From: Dyadobacter sp.
GTDB taxonomy: Bacteria; Bacteroidota; Bacteroidia; Cytophagales; Spirosomataceae
Direction: 5' to 3'
Length of the DNA stretch: 64,000 nucleotides
Assembly: GCF_017744695.1 (NCBI RefSeq)
Contig: NZ_JAGIAS010000001.1
Coordinates: 62,001-126,000 of the forward strand
In this document: positions 58,530 through 64,000 of the stretch, one piece after another
Numbering within the stretch: position 1 is the stretch's first letter
Layout: each line of letters begins with the position of its first letter
Notes under the pieces: model-generated
The model's database searches: none
What the model was told of the DNA's origin: nothing
Seen by the model: the letters and a program-made list of their open reading frames with translations, nothing else
Position numbers and translations under genes: made by a program

Positions 58530-60836
58530 TTAGTTGACCAGCTCAATCTTCCCACCTGCCGGGGCACTGAACGTGATCAGCTTTCCGTCGTCTTTTATTT
58601 TCCGTACGCCGCTGGCCATGGTTATTTTGAAACCCGGGGCCGGTAATTTCAATGAAAATTCTCCTGCTTTCTCGGCCAGGAGGCTGATTTGAACGATGCG
58701 CCCATCTTTCTTTTCGGCACTTACCAGCACTGCTCCCTCGGCGCGGAGGTTGCTGAATGAGGCGTCGTTCCAGTCTGCGGGCAATGCGGGCATGACCTCT
58801 ATGGCGCCGGCGTAGCTTTGCAGCATCATTTCCTGCAAGCCCGAGGCAAATGCAAAGTTGCCTTCCAGGGTGAACGGACGGTAGGTGAATTTGGAAAGCC
58901 CGGATTTCGTCTGGTCGCCATTGGCATGGAAGCTGTTGGGCAAACAGAACGCCCTCGCAAAAGTCGCCAGCGCGTCCCTGGCCCCCGCGCCATCCTTCGC
59001 ACGTGCTTTCAGGTTCGCGAGCCAGGAGTAAGAATACCCGCACCACCAGTCAGGTCCCACTTTGTCGAGCAGGGCGATGGTGTTCGTAATCGTTTTCCGG
59101 GCCTGTTCCCCATCTTCCCATTTGATCAATCCCAGCGGATGGATCGCCATCAGATGCGAAAAATGCCGGTGCGATTCATTGTAGGGCAAAGTACGGGCAA
59201 ACATGAGTTCGCTGTTTTCGGTCTGAGCAAAATCCGGGAATTCGGCCAGCAGCTTGCGCCACTTTGCGGCCTGCTGCTTGTCTCCCATGGCCTCCGCCAA
59301 CTCTGCGCCGCCCCGGAATGTGAACTTCATGATGGCCAGGTCATAATTGGTCGTTTCAGGGAACCACGCTTCCAGGCGATTGTCCCGGATCTCCGGGCTG
59401 GAACTGATGGGCAGGTGCCGCTCGCCTCTTTCGTTTTTGATGGTAATATTTTCAAATAAAGTGCAGGTCTGCTTGAACCACGGGTAAGCGCGCGTTTTCA
59501 GGAAATCCTTATCCATACCGTACCGCCATTGCAGGTAATAATGGTGCGCCAGCCAGCCCGACACCGTGGGAGAAAGCGAGTACTGGATCCAGCCGCCCAT
59601 TTCGGTGCCGTCGAGGGTAGTCACACCCGGTACTGCCAGTCCGTCGACGCCGAAATACAGTTTGGAATAGCGCAGGTAATTGTCCTTGTTTTCGTCGAGG
59701 TGGTCGAGATAACCCAGGGCTTCCTCCATATGGTTACCGCTGTATGCCGGCCAGTAGCTGAGCTGCGTGTTCAGGTCATGGTGGTAATCGCCCTTCCATG
59801 GCGGGATGCGGCCGTTATCTGCCGTCCAGACGGCCTGCAAAGAGATCGGAGGCGCGCCGCGACGGGCGGCCGATCCGAACTTGTATTGTTCCAGATACCA
59901 TTGCTTTTCAATGAGCGGGTCGGGCACCGAAATGGCCGACATGCCCCAAAAACGATCCCACCAGGCCTGATGCGACGTACCAGCGGTTGCATAGGTTTGT
60001 TTCAATGCATTTTGGACCAGTGCGGACGCCGCGGGCTTTGCAGGAGCCTTCGGATAATGCGAAGAAACGCTCCACACCCCTTCTACTACCCCATTTTGCA
60101 AAGGCTTCCAACGCACGGCGACCTCATAACTGAACCCACCCCAGCCTTCCTGCCGATAGGTAATACTGCCCGGCCCCGGCGTAATGGTACCCTGTTTGTA
60201 GCCCAGGCGCGCGAGGTCGTCGCCCACGAGGGAGTTCACCGTGCCGCCCTCTTTCACCGCTCCGGTATATTTCGGCGCGACGATCTGCGGCACCAATTCC
60301 TGCGGCAGGTTTTCAAACCGGAACCAGCCTACCGGCTCGGTAGCGTGCACAAATGTTTTCAACACAACGCCATTCGACCATTCCACTTCGGCGGAGGCCG
60401 ACGCAAGTAATACGTCGGCCCGCTTTACCTGCCATCCGCCCGGCAAATCGAATTCCAATGCACCCGCCGGGATTTTGGACGGAGCCGGCTCCCGGTCGTA
60501 GGGCGCATCGAAATACTGCTGAACCGGCTTGTAATCCTTTTTACGGACCTGTTCCTGAACCCATTTGTAGCTGAATTCTTCACGATGCAGGCCCGCCATC
60601 GGGCGCATATCCCATACATCGGCGCGATCGAGCGAGAAGCGCAGCCTGCCTTCCCGCTCCCAGATCAGCGCCCCGACGGTACCGTTGCCCAGCGGAAGCG
60701 CCTCATCCCACACTTTTGCCAGTTTTTCAAAATGAAGATTATGCTGCTTCGCCGGTTGCGCGCGGACCGTCGTTGAAAACGGCCACACACACGCCAGCAG
60801 GATCGGAAGACAAATACGGCGTTTAATATCCCTCAT
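58530..60836 (-). CDS. GH95-like glycoside hydrolase
   Basis: The 768-residue secreted protein has a signal peptide to about residue 27 and the GH95 layout. There is an N-terminal beta domain (DEALPLGNGTVGALIWE near 44-60), an (alpha/alpha)6 barrel, and C-terminal LRAEGAVLVSAEK. The general-acid candidate is Glu482 in SSSPEIRDN; HRHFSHLMAIHP is also conserved. The water-activating region reads HHDLNTQLSYW, with Asp354 where the fucosidase model enzyme has the first of two Asn, and Asn356 at the second. This may indicate a different sugar specificity (fucoside versus galactoside or other). It overlaps the SusD gene by 14 bp and ends the fourth locus. Confidence 0.85.
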   Translation of the reverse strand: MRDIKRRICLPILLACVWPFSTTVRAQPAKQHNLHFEKLAKVWDEALPLGNGTVGALIWEREGRLRFSLDRADVWDMRPMAGLHREEFSYKWVQEQVRKKDYKPVQQYFDAPYDREPAPSKIPAGALEFDLPGGWQVKRADVLLASASAEVEWSNGVVLKTFVHATEPVGWFRFENLPQELVPQIVAPKYTGAVKEGGTVNSLVGDDLARLGYKQGTITPGPGSITYRQEGWGGFSYEVAVRWKPLQNGVVEGVWSVSSHYPKAPAKPAASALVQNALKQTYATAGTSHQAWWDRFWGMSAISVPDPLIEKQWYLEQYKFGSAARRGAPPISLQAVWTADNGRIPPWKGDYHHDLNTQLSYWPAYSGNHMEEALGYLDHLDENKDNYLRYSKLYFGVDGLAVPGVTTLDGTEMGGWIQYSLSPTVSGWLAHHYYLQWRYGMDKDFLKTRAYPWFKQTCTLFENITIKNERGERHLPISSSPEIRDNRLEAWFPETTNYDLAIMKFTFRGGAELAEAMGDKQQAAKWRKLLAEFPDFAQTENSELMFARTLPYNESHRHFSHLMAIHPLGLIKWEDGEQARKTITNTIALLDKVGPDWWCGYSYSWLANLKARAKDGAGARDALATFARAFCLPNSFHANGDQTKSGLSKFTYRPFTLEGNFAFASGLQEMMLQSYAGAIEVMPALPADWNDASFSNLRAEGAVLVSAEKKDGRIVQISLLAEKAGEFSLKLPAPGFKITMASGVRKIKDDGKLITFSAPAGGKIELVN

Positions 60837-62277
60837 TTTGTTTCAATGCTGTGTTAATATCCATTTCGCTTTGCGAGAACGGCCAAATATAGAACTTATC
60901 GTCCCATTTCAACCGGATGTTGCTGTGGATCAACTTATCGTTGATATCCTTCCCAATGCGCCACCGAACGACGTCAAAGAGTCGCAGGCCCTCGAATGCA
61001 AGCTCCCGCCTGCGCTCCTTACGTACGAGCGCACGGGTGAGCGTTGCGAGCGCAGGCACGCCCGCGCGGGTGCGGATCGCATTCACGTACGAGAGCGCCT
61101 TGGCGTCGGTGGTCGTGCCGCCGGCCTTTTCCATCTGCGCCTCGGCGTTCATCAGGTAAATATCCGATAGCCGGAAAAGCACAATGTCGTGGCCCGTAAG
61201 GATATCCCGCTCGCTGGGAATGAAGCGCCCCGGGTCCCAGATCGCCGCAAACTTGATCAGGCCATAATTGGTGGCCGTAAACTCCGTTTGGAATTTGAAC
61301 CCGTCCTCACGTTCGAAAGTTGTCTTGTTGGGAGAATAGTAATACCACTTTTTCAAACGGAGGTCGCCGGTCTCATATTCATCGATCAGGTCCTTGGTGG
61401 GAGCCAGACCTCCCCAGCGGAAAAATTCCACTTCCTGGCCACCGTCGTTCGATTGGCGACCGTCGCGGGTTTCGATATATTTAATGGAAAAAATGTTTTC
61501 AGGGCACGTTGCCTGACCCTTTCCTTTGATGAACGGCGATTCGAGATCAGCAGCGAGGGAATATTTATTGGAAGTAATAATGGAGGAAGTCAATGCAATC
61601 ACCTCATCCCATTTACCCTGATACAATGCAATGCGTGCCTGCAACGCCTGGGCGCTGGTTTTCACGGCATGCCCAGATTTGTAGGCGTCGTCGGGAAGGT
61701 TAGCCACCGCAAAGCCCAGGTCCTCCCCGATGAATTTATACACTTCCTCTTGGGTGGATTTGGCGATTTTCAATTGCTCGATATCGGAAGGGACCTCTTT
61801 ATAGATCACTACCCCGCCCCAGCGCTGCGCCAGTTCGAAATAGAACATCGCCCGCAGGAAACGCGCCTCGGCTTCGTAGACTTTGGCAGCGGTGGCGGGC
61901 AAAGCCACTTTGGTGAAGTTTTTGAGGAAAGTATTGCAGCTCGCAATGCCCGTGTAGCAGGACGTATATAGCGCCTGCGGTGCGCCAGAGTTGGCCGGAT
62001 CGAGCGTGCCCGACTGCATGAGGCGGATATCGCCGTAATGCTGCGCCCAACCATTGTCGACGGCAGCGTCCCAGTAGCTGCGGTGCCAGGTCACATAGGT
62101 GCCTTTCAGGCGGGCATAGCATCCTGCCAGGCCCATTTGCACATCGCCCTCCGAAGTCCAGAACTGCCCTGCGGCAATTTCCTGCGGCGGGTTTTTATCC
62201 AGAAAATCATCGCTGCAACCCGTCAGCGTGGCTACGAACAAAGCCGGCAAGAGAATATGGTTCAGAAAAGTTTTCAT
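60823..62277 (-). CDS. SusD/RagB-family lipoprotein (fourth locus)
   Basis: The 484-residue lipoprotein has lipobox ATLTGC with Cys21. I chose ATG 62277 over one 30 bp upstream because it directly starts the signal peptide. SusD features are EARFLRAMFYFELAQRWGGVVIY near 135-157 and RKERRRELAFEGLRLFDVVRWR near 425-446. It is shorter than the other three SusD proteins here (570-604 residues). It pairs with the SusC gene 43 bp upstream, and its stop overlaps the GH95-like start, implying translational coupling to that enzyme. Confidence 0.94.
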   Translation of the reverse strand: MKTFLNHILLPALFVATLTGCSDDFLDKNPPQEIAAGQFWTSEGDVQMGLAGCYARLKGTYVTWHRSYWDAAVDNGWAQHYGDIRLMQSGTLDPANSGAPQALYTSCYTGIASCNTFLKNFTKVALPATAAKVYEAEARFLRAMFYFELAQRWGGVVIYKEVPSDIEQLKIAKSTQEEVYKFIGEDLGFAVANLPDDAYKSGHAVKTSAQALQARIALYQGKWDEVIALTSSIITSNKYSLAADLESPFIKGKGQATCPENIFSIKYIETRDGRQSNDGGQEVEFFRWGGLAPTKDLIDEYETGDLRLKKWYYYSPNKTTFEREDGFKFQTEFTATNYGLIKFAAIWDPGRFIPSERDILTGHDIVLFRLSDIYLMNAEAQMEKAGGTTTDAKALSYVNAIRTRAGVPALATLTRALVRKERRRELAFEGLRLFDVVRWRIGKDINDKLIHSNIRLKWDDKFYIWPFSQSEMDINTALKQNEGY

Positions 62278-62320
62278 ATGGTGTATATCTTTTAAATCGA
62301 ATGACATCTTTTTATACCAA

Positions 62321-64000
62321 TCAAAATCTCAGGTTGAGGCCCACCGAATAGACTTTCAGCTGCGGGTATTGTGCATGCCAGCCGTCTCCTGCCCGCTCGG
62401 GATCGAGGTCGGGGTATTTGGTGAATGTGAGAATGTTGTCGCCGGTGAGGAATACTTTCAAGTGGTTAATACCCACTTTTTTGGTAACCGAAGCAGGGAT
62501 CGTGTAGCCGATCTGCAAGTTTTTCAGGCGCAGGTACGAAGCATCTTTGAGGAAATAGGTCGAGTTCTGTGCCGTGCCGCCGGTCATAGGCGCATATCCC
62601 CAGCCGTAGATGGCCGGTATGTCTGAATTCGGATTGGTTACAGGATCGTACGCATTCAGGAATTTCGGATGCGGGGAAGATCCTTGGGAGAATGGGTCCT
62701 CGCCAAAGAAATAAGTCCTGACTTTCTGGCCCTGAACACCCTGGAAGAAAACGGCGAGGTCGAAGTTTTTCCATCTGACATTTCCTCCGAAAGAATAAAT
62801 AAAGCCGGGGTAAGCGCCCTTCACGCGAATGCGGTCGTCGCCGTCGATTTTACCGTCGTTATTCTGGTCTTTGAATTTAATGTCACCTAACTGCGGGTTA
62901 CCCGGCGTAACCACTGCCTTCAACTCTTCTTCGGATCTGAAAAGACCGGTGTATTCATACAAATAATAGTCACGATAAGGTAAGCCTTCTTTGATGATGC
63001 GATCGCCGTACGCTGGGGCGGGGTACTTCACTACTTTGTTACGGTTCGCCGAGACCTGCGCATTGACACCATACTCCACCGCGCCTGCCTTGCCTTTGTG
63101 CCCCAGCTCAACTTCTACACCATAATTCCGAAGCGCACCGTAGTTAATGGTCGGGGCTGACATCCCGGCACTGGCGGGGATGATAGCGCCAGCCAGGATT
63201 CCGGTCGTGGATTTGTTGTACCAATCGACGGTACCATAGATTAGGTCATTTTTGAGGTTAAAATCCAGCCCGATGTCCGCGGTCTTGGTCTCTTCCCATT
63301 TCAATTCCCGGTTACGGTAGGCATTCTGAAAAACACCCTGATTCAACACCTCATTAAATGCATAAGTGGCTGTTACATAAGTTTCCTGCCATGGATATTC
63401 ACCGATATTGGCATTCCCGAGCAACCCGTATGATGCCCTGACTTTCAGGTTGTCGATCCAGTTGGCGCCGTCCCGTATAAATGCCTCTTCACTGATCCGC
63501 CAGGCGGCCGAAGCGGATGGAAAAAATCCCCAGCGACTGTCTTTGTAAATGCGGGAAGTACCATCATACCTGAAATTGGCTTCAAACAAATACTTCTGCG
63601 CGAATGCATAGGTAGCGCGGCCGAAGAGCGACTGGAAGGCCCATTCGGTCAAGCCGCCGGTGGTAGTCTGGTTTAAAGGGCCCATACCATCGATCTCGTA
63701 CATATTCTTCACGGGAAATACACTGCGGGTGCCACCCAGCCAACGGTATTTTTGCTCCTCCTGGCTGTACCCTACCATGAGTGAAATGTCCTGCCGGTCG
63801 GGATTCCAGTTCCAGTTCACCGAAGAATAGAACGTATTCAGCAGCGTGCGGAAATTGCCCTGGTTTACACCCAATGCTTCCGGCCCGAACGGGGTACCTT
63901 TCTGGTACACGTTGGCGCCGCCGGGCGTGTATTCGCTTTCAGGAAGGTAATAGTATGCATCCGCGCCGTAATGATAGATATTACGGAACTGCTCGGCGAA
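62321..64000 (-). CDS. SusC/RagA-family TonB-dependent transporter (partial, fourth locus)
   Basis: The 3' 559 codons of a SusC-type gene are present; the frame is open to the right edge, so the N-terminus, plug and any STN domain lie outside. What is seen is the barrel: repeated aromatic strands (YLFEANFRYDGTSR, FFPSASAAWRISEE, NLKVRASYGLLGNANIGEYPW) and the closing VYSVGLNLRF. The phrase DIKFKDQNNDGKIDGDDRIRV near the C-terminus is a family feature. It pairs with the SusD gene and the GH95-like gene downstream. Confidence 0.93.
   Translation of the reverse strand, partial: FAEQFRNIYHYGADAYYYLPESEYTPGGANVYQKGTPFGPEALGVNQGNFRTLLNTFYSSVNWNWNPDRQDISLMVGYSQEEQKYRWLGGTRSVFPVKNMYEIDGMGPLNQTTTGGLTEWAFQSLFGRATYAFAQKYLFEANFRYDGTSRIYKDSRWGFFPSASAAWRISEEAFIRDGANWIDNLKVRASYGLLGNANIGEYPWQETYVTATYAFNEVLNQGVFQNAYRNRELKWEETKTADIGLDFNLKNDLIYGTVDWYNKSTTGILAGAIIPASAGMSAPTINYGALRNYGVEVELGHKGKAGAVEYGVNAQVSANRNKVVKYPAPAYGDRIIKEGLPYRDYYLYEYTGLFRSEEELKAVVTPGNPQLGDIKFKDQNNDGKIDGDDRIRVKGAYPGFIYSFGGNVRWKNFDLAVFFQGVQGQKVRTYFFGEDPFSQGSSPHPKFLNAYDPVTNPNSDIPAIYGWGYAPMTGGTAQNSTYFLKDASYLRLKNLQIGYTIPASVTKKVGINHLKVFLTGDNILTFTKYPDLDPERAGDGWHAQYPQLKVYSVGLNLRF

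Noticed and set aside
1..64000. Insertion sequences, prophage or integrative-element boundaries
   Set aside because: No transposase, integrase, tRNA-adjacent direct repeat or phage gene was found despite the mosaic of carbohydrate loci.

Overview
The window looks like a chromosomal segment of a free-living, polysaccharide-degrading member of the Bacteroidota (order Cytophagales; a Dyadobacter-like organism is my best guess, from gene style only). Supporting signs are four SusC/SusD pairs, a one-piece hybrid two-component regulator, an ECF sigma/FecR pair driving an STN-bearing SusC, a C-terminal T9SS-type sorting tail, and several matches to the Bacteroidota -7 promoter element TAnnTTTG. I saw no tRNA, rRNA, insertion sequence, integrase or CRISPR array.

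Layout. 1-4.4 kb (minus strand): the start of a lipoprotein gene cut by the left edge, a ClC chloride channel with CBS domains, and an OmpR-type response regulator with its histidine kinase. 4.5-9.5 kb (plus strand): a tightly packed, partly overlapping row of a double spondin-domain lipoprotein, two YHS proteins, a DoxX membrane protein, a DinB-like protein and an unusual NRDE/ATP-grasp fusion. 9.6-13.6 kb: a TPR lipoprotein, an outer-membrane barrel-like protein, a Tat-exported Dabb protein and a small membrane protein. 13.6-14.4 kb holds only small or broken reading frames and a clear terminator.

14.4-35.8 kb is a coherent (glucurono)xylan utilisation locus. SusC/SusD, GH43, a Gfo/Idh/MocA oxidoreductase and a GH10 xylanase run leftward. 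The divergent hybrid sensor-regulator, a SASA-type acetylesterase and a GH67 alpha-glucuronidase run rightward. A GntR-type regulator, a sodium:solute symporter and a GH39 beta-xylosidase run leftward behind them. Together they could cut the xylan backbone, remove acetyl and glucuronate side groups, import products and finish hydrolysis. A short intergenic site with both dyad and direct-repeat symmetry is the likely operator of the hybrid regulator.

36.0-42.3 kb is a second SusC/SusD pair with an (alpha/alpha)6-type glycosidase. Two identical 17-bp motifs lie upstream. 42.8-44.4 kb is a secreted leucine-rich-repeat protein. 44.4-48.1 kb is a biotin operon with four overlapping genes: a ferritin-like putative diiron protein, then bioF, bioD and bioA. 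The ferritin-like gene is the most interesting unexplained piece in the window. 48.2-57.9 kb is a third carbohydrate locus (ECF sigma, FecR, STN-SusC, SusD, clan GH-D-like glycosidase). 58.1-64.0 kb has a small secreted protein and a fourth locus (SusC cut by the right edge, SusD, GH95-like glycosidase).

Short tandem repeats recur in several places. A 15-bp unit is found both between genes and inside coding linkers, and five 25-bp units lie against a stop codon.
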